From positions 2,914,001-2,978,000 of the forward strand of contig NZ_VFPA01000001.1 of the NCBI RefSeq assembly GCF_006716445.1: DNA of 64,000 nt, in the 5' to 3' direction. How positions within the stretch are numbered: position 1 is the first letter of the stretch; every line of letters starts with the position of its first letter. The notes under the pieces were generated by a model that was not told the origin of the DNA, ran no database searches, and saw only the letters and a list, made by a program, of their open reading frames with translations. Positions 46,792 through 55,357 of this stretch are shown one piece after another. The position numbers and the translations under genes are program-made. This DNA comes from Pseudonocardia kunmingensis (GTDB taxonomy: Bacteria > Actinomycetota > Actinomycetes > Mycobacteriales > Pseudonocardiaceae).

Positions 46792-47649
46792 ATGAAGCTC
46801 GCCCGCCTCGGACCTGTCGGAGCCGAGATCCCCGCCCTGGTCACCGACACCGGGACCTACGACCTGCGCGGCCTCGCCCGCGACATCGACGGCGGCTTCC
46901 TCGCCCGCGGCGGGGTCGCCGAGGTGCGCGCCGCCGCCGACGCCGGCTCGCTCCCCGCCCTGGACGGCGCGGCCGACCTGCGCGTCGGCTCGCCCGTCGC
47001 GCGTCCCGGCGCCGTGATCTGCATCGGGATGAACTACGCGGCCCACGCCGCCGAGTCGGGCGCCGCGCCGCCGGAGAACCCCGTCGTCTTCTTCAAGACG
47101 CCGAACACCGTCGGCGGCCCGGACGACGACGTCGCGATGCCGCGCAGCGCCCAGGCCAAGGTCGACTGGGAGGTCGAGCTGGGCATCGTGATCGGCTCGA
47201 CCGCGGCCTACCTCGACTCCCCGGAGCAGAGCCTCTCGCACATCGCAGGCTTCGTGGTGGCCGACGACCTGTCCGAGCGCCACGCCCAGATCGAGGTCTC
47301 CGGCGGGCAGTGGAGCAAGGGCAAGTGCGCGCCCGGCTTCTGCCCGACGGGCCCCTGGCTGGTCACCCCGGACGAGGTCGACCACCGCAACCTGCGCCTG
47401 CGCAGCTGGGTGAACGGCGACCCGCGCCAGGACTCCTCCACGAAGGACATGATCTTCGACGTCGAGTTCCTGGTCTGGCACCTGTCGCAGTACATGACCC
47501 TGGAGCCGGGCGACCTGGTGATCACCGGGACGCCGCAGGGTGTCGCGCTGTCGGGCCGCTTCCCGTTCCTGACGGCGGGTGACGTCGTCGAGATCGAGAT
47601 CGAGGGCCTCGGCCGGCAGCGGCACGCGTTCGTCGACGGGACCCGCTGA
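46792..47649 (+). CDS. FAH-family hydrolase, probable 2,4-diketo-3-deoxy-L-fuconate hydrolase
   Basis: The 285-residue protein starts MKLARLGPVGAEIPALVTDT. It has the fumarylacetoacetate hydrolase fold: VICIGMNYAAHAAESGAAPP, VDWEVELGIVIGSTAAYLDS (metal-binding Glu residues) and GDLVITGTPQGVALSGRFPF. In the fucose route this enzyme cleaves the diketo acid to pyruvate and lactate. ATG 46792 has AGGAG upstream. It is divergent from the main fucose operon. Confidence 0.88.
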   Translation: MKLARLGPVGAEIPALVTDTGTYDLRGLARDIDGGFLARGGVAEVRAAADAGSLPALDGAADLRVGSPVARPGAVICIGMNYAAHAAESGAAPPENPVVFFKTPNTVGGPDDDVAMPRSAQAKVDWEVELGIVIGSTAAYLDSPEQSLSHIAGFVVADDLSERHAQIEVSGGQWSKGKCAPGFCPTGPWLVTPDEVDHRNLRLRSWVNGDPRQDSSTKDMIFDVEFLVWHLSQYMTLEPGDLVITGTPQGVALSGRFPFLTAGDVVEIEIEGLGRQRHAFVDGTR

Positions 47650-48404
47650 TGGCGGGCGAGTTCGACGGGCTGGTCGCGGCCGTCACCGGCGGCGCGTCCG
47701 GGATCGGCGCCGCGATCGCGCGCCGGCTGATGGCGGCCGGCGCGCGCGTCGCGGTCCTGGACCGGGACGTGACCAGCCCGCCCGAGGGCGCGCTCGCGGT
47801 GCAGGCCGACGTCACCGACGACGCGTCGGTGCGCGCCGCGGTCGACCGCGTGCTGCAGGAGTGGGACCGGCTCGACGTCCTGGTCAACAACGCCGGGGTG
47901 GGCTCGCAGGGCACCGTCGCCGACAACTCCGACGACGAGTGGCACCGGGTGCTGGACGTCAACCTGCTCGGGATGGTGCGCACCACCCGGGCTGCGCTGC
48001 CGGCGCTGCGCCGCTCCCCGTCCGCGGCGGTCGTCAACACCGGCTCGATCGCCGCCACGGCCGGCATCCCGCAGCGCGCCGCTTACAGCGCCAGCAAGGG
48101 CGCGGTGCACGCGCTGACGCGCGCGATGGCGGCCGACCACCTCGCCGAGGGCATCCGGGTGTGCGCCGTCGCCCCCGGCACCGCGGACACGCCGTGGGTC
48201 GGCCGCCTCCTGGACAGCGCCGAGGACCCGGCCGCCGAGCGCGCCGCGCTCGAGGCCCGCCAGCCGCACGGGCGGCTCGTGTCGGCGGACGAGGTGGCCG
48301 ACGCGGTCGCGTACCTGGCGAACCCGCGCTCGACGTCCACGACCGGCGTCGTGCTCGCCGTGGACGGCGGGATGCAGGAGCTGAGGCTGCGGCCGAAGGG
48401 ATAG
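47649..48404 (+). CDS. SDR-family 2-keto-3-deoxy-L-fuconate dehydrogenase
   Basis: The 251-residue classical SDR has TGGASGIGAAIARRLMAAGA for NAD(P), LVNNAGVG, and the catalytic YSASK (Tyr 146, Lys 150) after a Ser in NTGSIAAT. In Xanthomonas and Burkholderia pathways an SDR of this kind oxidises 2-keto-3-deoxy-L-fuconate to the 2,4-diketo acid. The ATG overlaps the FAH stop (TGATG), so the two are coupled. Confidence 0.85.
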   Translation: MAGEFDGLVAAVTGGASGIGAAIARRLMAAGARVAVLDRDVTSPPEGALAVQADVTDDASVRAAVDRVLQEWDRLDVLVNNAGVGSQGTVADNSDDEWHRVLDVNLLGMVRTTRAALPALRRSPSAAVVNTGSIAATAGIPQRAAYSASKGAVHALTRAMAADHLAEGIRVCAVAPGTADTPWVGRLLDSAEDPAAERAALEARQPHGRLVSADEVADAVAYLANPRSTSTTGVVLAVDGGMQELRLRPKG

Positions 48405-48471
48405 AGCGGATCCGAGCCGCGCCCGGCCTCGCGGGCGTAGCAGCGCGAACGCCGTACCGGCTCGCCGACGG

Positions 48472-50010
48472 TCAATGTCCGTGGCCGGGGTGCGCGACCG
48501 CGCCCTGGCCACCGCCGGGCTCGACGATGACGAACTGCCCCATCATGCCGTTGTCCTCGTGGTAGAGCAGGTGGCAGTGGTACATGTACGGAACGTCCAC
48601 GTCCGTGTGGTGGCCGAAGCGCATCACGATGCGGGTGGTGGTGTCCGGTGGTAGGTAGACGGTGTCCTTCCACGATTCGCGCTCGGCCTCGCGGGGGACG
48701 CCGTCGGTGTCGAGGACCTGGAAACGGACGTCGTGCACGTGGAAGTTGTGCGGCTGGCTGTGCCCGTTGGTGACCTCCCAGACCTCGGTGGAGCCGGCCG
48801 TGACGGCGAAGTCGATGCGACTCATGTCCATCTCCTCCCCGTTGATCGAGTCCCCGCTGAGGCGGAACGAACGGGTCCGGACCGCGTCGGCTGGGTCGAG
48901 CGGTGAGAACTCCACGAGCGTCGACGGGAGGTCGGGGGACGCGGTGAGAGCCGACGCTGCGCGGAGCTCGAGGACGTCGAAGGTGTCCTCGGCACCCCAG
49001 TCCCGACTACGTCCGGAGCCGGCCTGCAGGTCCTGGGGCAGCGAGCGCAGCACGATCCGCTCTGCGGACCGCAGGGCGACGACGACCTCGGCGCGCTCGC
49101 CGGGGGTGAGCTGGACCGAGTCGACCGTTCGCGGGGCCGGGAGCAGCCCGCCGTCGGTGGCGACGAGGGCGAACGGCTGATCGCTGTCGAGGGCGAAGCG
49201 GTAGGAGCGGGCGCTGGAGGCGTTGAGGAGCCGCAGCCGGACACGTTCGGTGGAGACATCGAGGTAGGGGGCGATGGTGCCGTTGACGAGCAGCGTGTCG
49301 CCCAGCAGCCCGGCGTCGTTGTGCCCGTCGTCGACGAACGTTCCGTCCGCGGCGAACGTGCGGTCCTGCACGATGGCGGGGATGTCGTCGACGCCGTAGT
49401 GGCGGGGCAGGGCGAGCGCGGCCTCGGCGTCGTCGTCGATCAGGAACATCCCGGCGAGTCCGCGGTTGACCTGGCTCTCGGTCTCGCCGTGCGAGTGCGG
49501 GTGGTACCAGAGGGTGGCTGCGGGCTGGTCGATCCGCCAGGTCGGTTCCCAGGTCCCGCCGGGTTCGATGACCTGGTGCGGTCCCCCGTCGGCGACGGCG
49601 GGCAGGTGCATGCCGTGCCAGTGGACGGTGGTCGCCTCGTCGAGCGCGTTCGTGACGCGCATGAGCACCTCCTCCCCGCGCGAGGCCCGCAGCGTCGGGC
49701 CCAGGTAGGTGCCGTTGAAGCCCCAGGTCGGAGTCGTCGTTCCGGCGACGAAACGCGTCGATGCGGCAGCAGCGGCCAGGTCGAAGACCCGCCGGCCGCG
49801 GTGGTCGAGCTCCGATCGCGCGAGCGGCGGGACGTGGAGCGGGCGTGGGTCCCCGGACAGCGGCACGACGATCGGATCGCGGGGGACGAACGAGCAGGCT
49901 GCGGCGAGAGCGGTCAGGCCGGCAGCCCCTCCGAGCACGAGGAACCGCCGTCGGGCCAGAGGCCGGCCGTGGGCGAGGGGTGGAAGGTCGGGGGGCACCT
50001 CGGTCTCCAT
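48472..50010 (-). CDS. three-domain multicopper oxidase (CueO/laccase type)
   Basis: The 512-residue protein has a Tat signal (LARRRFLVLGGAAGLTALAA) ending at a possible lipobox AAAC. Copper motifs in order are TVHWHGMHLP, LWYHPHSHGETE, SQPHNFHVHDVRF and MYHCHLLYHEDNGMMGQF, giving a complete T1 plus T2/T3 set. The extreme C-terminus is His-rich (GHGH). It would oxidise Cu(I), metal or phenolic substrates outside the cell with reduction of oxygen to water. A TTCGATCGAACTAA box lies 9 bp upstream of the ATG, matching that at the MarR gene. Confidence 0.92.
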   Translation of the reverse strand: METEVPPDLPPLAHGRPLARRRFLVLGGAAGLTALAAACSFVPRDPIVVPLSGDPRPLHVPPLARSELDHRGRRVFDLAAAAASTRFVAGTTTPTWGFNGTYLGPTLRASRGEEVLMRVTNALDEATTVHWHGMHLPAVADGGPHQVIEPGGTWEPTWRIDQPAATLWYHPHSHGETESQVNRGLAGMFLIDDDAEAALALPRHYGVDDIPAIVQDRTFAADGTFVDDGHNDAGLLGDTLLVNGTIAPYLDVSTERVRLRLLNASSARSYRFALDSDQPFALVATDGGLLPAPRTVDSVQLTPGERAEVVVALRSAERIVLRSLPQDLQAGSGRSRDWGAEDTFDVLELRAASALTASPDLPSTLVEFSPLDPADAVRTRSFRLSGDSINGEEMDMSRIDFAVTAGSTEVWEVTNGHSQPHNFHVHDVRFQVLDTDGVPREAERESWKDTVYLPPDTTTRIVMRFGHHTDVDVPYMYHCHLLYHEDNGMMGQFVIVEPGGGQGAVAHPGHGH

Positions 50011-50018
50011 TTCGTTCG

Positions 50019-50032
50019 TTCGATCGAACTAA
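50019..50032. promoter_or_regulatory. MarR-type box TTCGATCGAACTAA, copy 1
   Basis: It contains the palindrome GTTCGATCGAAC (50018-50029) and directly precedes the multicopper oxidase start. The identical 14-mer occurs at 50602-50615 before the marR gene. Confidence 0.7.
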
Positions 50033-50073
50033 CGATATGGAGGCGGGGCCGCCTCGTCAAACCGTGCGCATGG

Positions 50074-50592
50074 TCAGTCCTCCGATGGGCCGCCCAGCTC
50101 TCGTGCCGCCCGCTCCTGGATCCGCGTGGTGGCCTCGATGAAGCCGAGGACGGTGCGCAGGTCCTCGGTCGAATAGCTCGCGTGCAGCGCCGCGAGCTCG
50201 GTCATCAGCCCGGTGAACAGAGCACCGACCGCCCGCGTGTGCTCGGGATCCGGAACCACCCGGAAGCTGCGCCGATCGTCGGAGCTGCGTTGCCGACGCA
50301 GGAAGTGCTTGGCCTCCAGGCGGTCGAGGACCGCGCTGATCGACGCCGGCGCGAGGCCGGTGCGCCGGGCGAGCTCCTTCGGAGTGAGCGCCCCGTGGCG
50401 ACTCACCAGTTCGAGCACCTTCTCATCGGTGGCCCCCAGTCCGAGTCGCGCGGCGAGGTTGGCGTGGAACAGCACCATCGCCGTGCTCTGCCGTCGCCCC
50501 GCCATCGACAGTCGAGCCAGGACCGCATCTCGGTCGAGTTCGTCCGAGTCCATGTCGTTCCATCCGTTTGACGCGGGTTCGTCGCCGCCCAT
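50074..50592 (-). CDS. MarR-family regulator
   Basis: The 172-residue protein starts at ATG 50592 (AAGGAAA upstream). The winged helix includes LTPKELARRTGLAPASISAV, LDRLEAKHFLRRQRSSDDRR, with helical dimerisation ends. It lies between the oxidase and an FAD monooxygenase, with identical boxes at both promoters, so it probably represses all three. Its ligand may be a phenolic or oxidative compound. Confidence 0.87.
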   Translation of the reverse strand: MGGDEPASNGWNDMDSDELDRDAVLARLSMAGRRQSTAMVLFHANLAARLGLGATDEKVLELVSRHGALTPKELARRTGLAPASISAVLDRLEAKHFLRRQRSSDDRRSFRVVPDPEHTRAVGALFTGLMTELAALHASYSTEDLRTVLGFIEATTRIQERAARELGGPSED

Positions 50593-50601
50593 AGTATTTC
50601 C

Positions 50602-50615
50602 TTCGATCGAACTAA
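50602..50615. promoter_or_regulatory. MarR-type box TTCGATCGAACTAA, copy 2
   Basis: It sits between the divergent marR and FAD monooxygenase starts and is identical to 50019-50032. Confidence 0.7.
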
Positions 50616-50632
50616 TCACTCGCGGAGGCGTC

Positions 50633-51820
50633 GTGGACGTGCTGATCTGTGGTGCCGGGATCGCCGGGTGTGCGCTGGCGCTGGGGCTGCATCGGGTGGG
50701 CATCGACAGCCGCCTGATCGAGGCCCGGAGCTCCGCCGGACCGGAGGAGGGTGCGTTCCTGACCATCGCGCCGAACGGGATGATCGCGCTCGCGGCCCTG
50801 GGACAACCGGGCCTCGTGGAGGCGGCCCGCGGTGCCGCGGTCTCGGGTATCGAGTTCCGCAACGCTGCCGGTCGCCGGATCGCCAGGCTCGACGGCACCG
50901 GGGATCGGGCGCGGTACGGAGCGACGAGCCACCTGGTCCGTCGAGGGCTGCTGCGCGAGCAGTTGCTCGTCGCGGTGCGCGAGGCCGGGATCGCAGTGGA
51001 GCACGGCGCGCGCGTCGCCGCGGTGCGGGAGACACCCGGCGAGGCGACCGTCGTCCTGGAGGACGGACGGGAGCTCGGCGCCGACGTCGTTGTCGGGGCG
51101 GACGGGATCTGGTCCCAGGTCCGCGCGTCGGTGTGGCCGGACGCCCCGCGTCCCGCCTATGGCGGGGTCATCGACTGCGGGGGTTGGGTCCCGATCGACT
51201 TGCCGGACAGCCGAGCCCAGCAGATGTACTTCGGTCGGCGCGCGTTCTTCGGGTTCGTCGTGCACCGAGGCACCGCCTACTGGTTCAGCAACGTGCCTGC
51301 TCCCGAGCCGGCGCGCGGTACCCTGGCGAAGATCGATCCCGCTGCGTGGCTGGAGCGTGTGCGCGAGCTTCACGCGGACGATCCTGCCGCAGTGCGCCGC
51401 GTGCTCGACGCGGCCACCACATCCCTCGGGGCATGGCCGATCTACGACTTGCCATCGCTGGCCACCTGGCAGACGGCGCGCGTCTGCCTGGTCGGCGACG
51501 CCGCGCACGCCACCAATCCCAGTGCCGGCCAAGGCGCCAGCCTCTGCCTCGAGGACGCCGTCATCCTGCCCCGAGCGTTGCGGGACAGCCCGAACACGGC
51601 GATCGCGCTCGCGAACTTCACCAACACCCGCCGCGGCCGGGTCGAGCAGATCGTCGCCATGGGTCGCCGGATCGGCACCCGGAAGGCGTCCTCGGCCGCG
51701 GGGAGCCGCTTCCGCGACCTCTCGCTGCCGCTGTTCCTGCGCATGGGCGCGAGCGCCACGCACGAGCAGTACTCGTATCGCGTCGACGAGGTCGATCCGC
51801 TCGCCCACGGCGTCGGCTGA
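50633..51820 (+). CDS. FAD-dependent aromatic-type monooxygenase
   Basis: The 395-residue protein (GTG 50633 after GGAGG) begins VDVLICGAGIAGCALALGLH, the FAD dinucleotide fold. It contains VVVGADGIWSQVRASVWPDA (DG motif) and ARVCLVGDAAHATNPSAGQG (GD motif), defining a group A flavoprotein monooxygenase. The substrate is unknown; regulation together with a multicopper oxidase by MarR suggests phenolic or quinone chemistry. Confidence 0.87.
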   Translation: MDVLICGAGIAGCALALGLHRVGIDSRLIEARSSAGPEEGAFLTIAPNGMIALAALGQPGLVEAARGAAVSGIEFRNAAGRRIARLDGTGDRARYGATSHLVRRGLLREQLLVAVREAGIAVEHGARVAAVRETPGEATVVLEDGRELGADVVVGADGIWSQVRASVWPDAPRPAYGGVIDCGGWVPIDLPDSRAQQMYFGRRAFFGFVVHRGTAYWFSNVPAPEPARGTLAKIDPAAWLERVRELHADDPAAVRRVLDAATTSLGAWPIYDLPSLATWQTARVCLVGDAAHATNPSAGQGASLCLEDAVILPRALRDSPNTAIALANFTNTRRGRVEQIVAMGRRIGTRKASSAAGSRFRDLSLPLFLRMGASATHEQYSYRVDEVDPLAHGVG

Positions 51821-51877
51821 CGAGATCCGGGTCCGTCGGCTCGACGATCGCGCGACGGATGCCCGCATCGACCGAGC

Positions 51878-52384
51878 TCAGGGCGTGCGGGCGTAGCAGC
51901 GCAGGTTGCGGATGTCGTAGGTGAACAGCTCCTCCACCACGAAGCACTCCTCGACGGCCGCGCGCAGCGACTCCGCGTCGAACAGCGTGTGGTGGGCGTT
52001 CCAGATCCACAGCGGCACGCCGCGCCCGTCGGTGCCCCGGTGGGCGGCGCGTTCGGAGTGCCCGCCGAGGATCCAGTGGTTCGCCTCGGCCGTGTCGACC
52101 TCGCCGCGCACCCACTGCGCGGCCACGAACTTCGCGTCCGGCACGCCGATGTCGACCCGCGCGCCGGGGCGCAGCACCCGGGCCCACTCCCGCAGGGTCT
52201 GCGCCACCAGCTCGTAGCTCTGGTGCTCCAGCACGTGGTTGGCGCGCAGCGCGTCCAGCGACCCGGTGGCGAACGGCAGGGCGTCGACCGCGCAGCGCAC
52301 GGCGATCCCCGGCAGCGCCAGTACGTCGACGTGCAGGTCGTAGTCGGGGTGCGGCTTCTCCCCGGCGCCGATCTCGAGCTTCAC
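51878..52384 (-). CDS. SAM-dependent methyltransferase-like protein
   Basis: The 168-residue protein (GTG 52384) begins VKLEIGAGEKPHPDYDLHVD, a short class I methyltransferase with motif I EIGAGE, ALPFATGSLDALRANHVLEH and VLRPGARVDIGVPDAKFVAA. It is coupled to the acyltransferase by a GTGA overlap and shares an operon with a glycosyltransferase, so it probably decorates a glycan. Confidence 0.8.
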   Translation of the reverse strand: MKLEIGAGEKPHPDYDLHVDVLALPGIAVRCAVDALPFATGSLDALRANHVLEHQSYELVAQTLREWARVLRPGARVDIGVPDAKFVAAQWVRGEVDTAEANHWILGGHSERAAHRGTDGRGVPLWIWNAHHTLFDAESLRAAVEECFVVEELFTYDIRNLRCYARTP

Positions 52385-52878
52385 GAGCCGGGACGGGCGA
52401 TCTTCTTGACGGGCTTGGCCGGGCGCCCCGCCACCACCGTGTAGGGCTCCACGTCCTCGCGCACGAGCGAGCCGCCCGCGACGACGGCGTGCTCGCCGAT
52501 CGTGACCGGGCCCAGCACGAGGACGTGGCTGGCCAGCCAGACGCCCTCGCCGATCACGACGTCGCGCCCCGAGCGGGGGAAGGCGAGCTGCCGGTCGCGG
52601 CCGAACTTCGTGACGTCGTGCGTGCCGGTGAGGACGGCGACGTCGTGGCCGAAGAACACGTGCTCACCCAGGGTGATCGTGCCGCCGGACATGTTGAACA
52701 GGGCGTTGTTGACCACGGCGGTGTCCGGGACGTGCAGGCGGGAGCGCTCGCCGTGCCAGCGGTAGGAGTACAGGGCGTCGAGCTTGAGCTCCTGCACCTG
52801 CCGGGCCACCTGCTCGGCGACCAGCGCCTCGAGCGGGCCCCGCAGGACTCGGGTGATCAGGCTGTCCCGCAGTCGCAT
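52381..52878 (-). CDS. left-handed beta-helix acyltransferase
   Basis: The 165-residue protein has hexapeptide-repeat segments: GGTITLGEHVFFGHDVAVLT, VVIGEGVWLASHVLVLGPVT and IGEHAVVAGGSLVREDVEPY, ending VVAGRPAKPVKKIAR as in CysE/WcaF-like transferases. It probably acetylates a sugar. It overlaps the upstream glycosyltransferase by 22 bp. Confidence 0.85.
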   Translation of the reverse strand: MRLRDSLITRVLRGPLEALVAEQVARQVQELKLDALYSYRWHGERSRLHVPDTAVVNNALFNMSGGTITLGEHVFFGHDVAVLTGTHDVTKFGRDRQLAFPRSGRDVVIGEGVWLASHVLVLGPVTIGEHAVVAGGSLVREDVEPYTVVAGRPAKPVKKIARPGS

Positions 52879-53978
52879 CGCTGGCCTCCGTCGTGACCGG
52901 CGGCGTCGTCACCGGCAGTGCCAGCATGGTGGCACACCGGAGCGCCGGACAGCAGCCGTTCGAGCCTGCGGGCGAGCGCGTCGATGCCGAAGCGGCTCTC
53001 CGCGATCCGCTGGTTGTGGTCGAGCAGGTCGGGGTCGGGGTCGGCGAGCCACGCGCCGAGGCGCGCCGGGTCGTCGGCGGGGAACCAGCGGAACCCGAAC
53101 GCGGCGAGCTCGCGCGCCACCGGGAACCCACCCACCGCGATCGGTTTGCGGTGCAGCGCCGCCTCCACCAGCGGCAGCCCGAAGCCCTCCCACGACGAGG
53201 GCAGCACCACCGCGTCGCACGCCGCGTACGCCGCCGCCATGTCGACCCCCGCCGGCAGCCTGCGGCGCACCGGCACCCGGGCGCCCGCCAGCAGCCGCGC
53301 CAGCGCGTCGGCGTAGCCGTCCTCGGCCGGGCCGGTGAGCCAGAACGTCGCCCCGAGCGCTTCCGCGATCTCCAGCCCGACGTCGACGTTCTTGCGCGGG
53401 ATGGCGCGGGTGGGCTGCAGGACGAGGAGCCCGTCCCCCACCTCCAGCCGGGAGCGCACCGCGTGGCGCTCCTGGGGGCGGGGCTGCTCGGAGAACCCGT
53501 GGTAGACGGTGGCGGCCGCGATGCCGCGGCGCGCGGCGAGTGCGCGCCGGGCGAGCTCGTTGACGGTGACGTGCCGCCACGCCGCGTCGTCCGGCGGCCA
53601 GGTGGTGACGGCGGCGTAGCGCTCGCGTTCCCAGGGCAGGTCGTGGTGGCGCAGGACCGCGGGCCGGCCCCGCAGGTAGTCCGCCACCGCGTCGCCTGCC
53701 GCCTGGTTCATCGGCAGCGAGCACACGTTGTCGGCGATCACGACGTCGGCGTCGTCGAGCGCCCCGGCCAGGGCACGCCGCGTCGGTGGTCGCCGGGCGT
53801 CGAGCGCGAGGTCGGGCACGCGCACGTCCGGGTTCCCGTCACCGGCGACCGTGCGCACCTGCATCCCGAGCCGGTGCAGGGCCGTGGCCCACTGCGCGGC
53901 GGTGACCGACACCCCGTCGGCCGTGCCCAGGCGGTAGGAGACGATCGCCGCCCGCTTCCCGGAGAACTCCGACATCAT
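52857..53978 (-). CDS. GT4-type glycosyltransferase
   Basis: The protein starts MMSEFSGKRAAIVSYRLGTA (373 residues from ATG 53978; GTG 54008 is an upstream alternative). It has the GT-B fold of family 4: LVLQPTRAIPRKNVDVGLEI, and the donor-binding end DAVVLPSSWEGFGLPLVEAA followed by LHRKPIAVGGFPVARELAAF. It probably adds a sugar to a surface glycan or lipid. It is first of three overlapping genes with acyl- and methyltransferase. Confidence 0.85.
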   Translation of the reverse strand: MMSEFSGKRAAIVSYRLGTADGVSVTAAQWATALHRLGMQVRTVAGDGNPDVRVPDLALDARRPPTRRALAGALDDADVVIADNVCSLPMNQAAGDAVADYLRGRPAVLRHHDLPWERERYAAVTTWPPDDAAWRHVTVNELARRALAARRGIAAATVYHGFSEQPRPQERHAVRSRLEVGDGLLVLQPTRAIPRKNVDVGLEIAEALGATFWLTGPAEDGYADALARLLAGARVPVRRRLPAGVDMAAAYAACDAVVLPSSWEGFGLPLVEAALHRKPIAVGGFPVARELAAFGFRWFPADDPARLGAWLADPDPDLLDHNQRIAESRFGIDALARRLERLLSGAPVCHHAGTAGDDAAGHDGGQRCDCGTA

Positions 53979-54038
53979 CCGATCGTCTCCGTCCTCCGTC
54001 ACGGGCACGTGTACGCGCGGTTGCGCGCCGGTGCGGTG

Positions 54039-54626
54039 TCAGGACCGGGGCAGCCTGCCCATCAGGAAGAACTCCGGGTTCGGCCGCAGGGCGGTCAGGT
54101 GGGCGAGCCGGTTGGACATCGCGAACAGCGCCGTGATCGCCCCGACGTCCCAGATCTCGTCGTCGGACAGGCCGGCCGCGCGGGCGTCGTCGAGCTCCGC
54201 ATCGGTCAGCGCCGCGGAGTCGGTGGCGACGAGCAGCGCGAGGTCGACGATCGCGCGCTCCCGCGCGCTCAACTCCACGCCCCACGGGTTGCTGGCGACC
54301 CGGTCGGCGATCTCGGGGTCCTTCGTGCGGACCCGCAGGATCGCCCCGTGGGCGACCACGCAGTAGGTGCAGTGGTTCGCCCCCGACGTCGCGACGACGA
54401 CGAGCTCGCGCTCGGCGCGGCTCAGACCGTCGTCGGAGTCCATCAGCGCGTCGTGGTAGTCCAGGAAGGCCCGCAGCTCGGCCGGCCTGCGTGCCAGCGC
54501 CCGGAACACGTTGGGCACGAAGCCGGACTTCTCGGCGATCGCACCGATCCGCGTGCGCAGGTCGTCGGGCATGTCCTCCAGCTCCACGTGGCCGAAGCGG
54601 CTCACCTGGTGTTTCGCTGCGCTCAT
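54039..54626 (-). CDS. AhpD-like peroxidase-related (carboxymuconolactone decarboxylase-fold) protein
   Basis: The 195-residue protein contains the redox CxxC in SGANHCTYCVVAHGAILRVR, preceded by LSRAERELVVVAT, the CMD/AhpD signature; the peroxidase-related subgroup has this length. It probably acts as an alkylhydroperoxidase using the Cys pair. It is alone on its strand. Confidence 0.87.
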   Translation of the reverse strand: MSAAKHQVSRFGHVELEDMPDDLRTRIGAIAEKSGFVPNVFRALARRPAELRAFLDYHDALMDSDDGLSRAERELVVVATSGANHCTYCVVAHGAILRVRTKDPEIADRVASNPWGVELSARERAIVDLALLVATDSAALTDAELDDARAAGLSDDEIWDVGAITALFAMSNRLAHLTALRPNPEFFLMGRLPRS

Positions 54627-54696
54627 AGCGGCAGGCTAGATCGTGCAGACCGTTGCCGGTACCGCTGCGGGGACTCGCCCACGAGCCGCACAGCAG

Positions 54697-54984
54697 TCAC
54701 GGCTCACGGACCCACAGGCAGCGCGGGCCCCGGTAACGGGTGCCGCGATGGGGCCGGTTGACCGCCTCGCGGACGTGCCACCAGGCGTCCACCTCCGTGT
54801 CGGCCCATCCGTGGCTCGACTTCCCACCCTCCAGAACAACCGTCCAGCGGTACCGGCCGGTGCGCTCGTGGAAGCTGACGCTGCCGCGTTGCTGCGACTC
54901 GATCATGAGTCGTGCCTCCGCTTCGTCTGCCGCCTCACCCATGGCCATGCCGCCTCCCGGTAGCTCCGTCATCCAGAACGCCAT
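54697..54984 (-). CDS. hypothetical protein, 95 residues
   Basis: It begins MAFWMTELPGGGMAMGEAAD and is rich in Trp, Arg and Gly (RYRWTVVLEGGKSSHGWADT, WWHVREAVNRPHRG). I recognise no family. An AGTCG-AAAA-CGACT inverted repeat stands at 54997-55010, just upstream of the start, as expected for a promoter operator. Compact composition suggests a real small protein. Confidence 0.55.
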   Translation of the reverse strand: MAFWMTELPGGGMAMGEAADEAEARLMIESQQRGSVSFHERTGRYRWTVVLEGGKSSHGWADTEVDAWWHVREAVNRPHRGTRYRGPRCLWVREP

Positions 54985-54996
54985 GCGCAGGAGAGT

Positions 54997-55010
54997 AGTC
55001 GAAAACGACT
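54997..55010. promoter_or_regulatory. AGTCG-N4-CGACT inverted repeat
   Basis: A short perfect palindrome with an AAAA spacer lies 13 bp upstream of the hypothetical gene start; it is a possible operator of the small HTH protein next door. Confidence 0.35.
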
Positions 55011-55072
55011 CATACCGTTAGAAGCGCCTCAGTGCGGTAGCAGGCGCTCAGAGAGCGACCTAGCGTCGGGCC

Positions 55073-55261
55073 ATGGAGAGGGACCGGCTGGTCAGCACGG
55101 GCGAGGTGGCCCGCGCGGTCGGCTTGTCCCGGCAGACCATCCAGCGGTACCAACGCGAGGGGCTACTGACCCCGGTGTTCGTCACCACCGGCGGGCACGC
55201 GCGGTGGAGCCTCGATGACGTGATCGAGCAGCTACGGCAGCTCCGCCCGAAGGCGCACTAG
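55073..55261 (+). CDS. small MerR/BldC-like DNA-binding protein
   Basis: The 62-residue protein consists almost wholly of a MerR-type winged helix: LVSTGEVARAVGLSRQTIQR then YQREGLLTPVFVTTGGHARW. This resembles BldC/excisionase-like proteins with no effector domain. It is divergent from the 95-residue gene. Confidence 0.8.
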   Translation: MERDRLVSTGEVARAVGLSRQTIQRYQREGLLTPVFVTTGGHARWSLDDVIEQLRQLRPKAH

Positions 55262-55357
55262 AGCTGCCCTTCCGCGTCGAGGCGGTCAGGCTCGCTGAGA
55301 CGCGAGCACCGCGAAGTCTCACCATAACGCTCGACGGTGGACCGCCGAGCCGGGACC

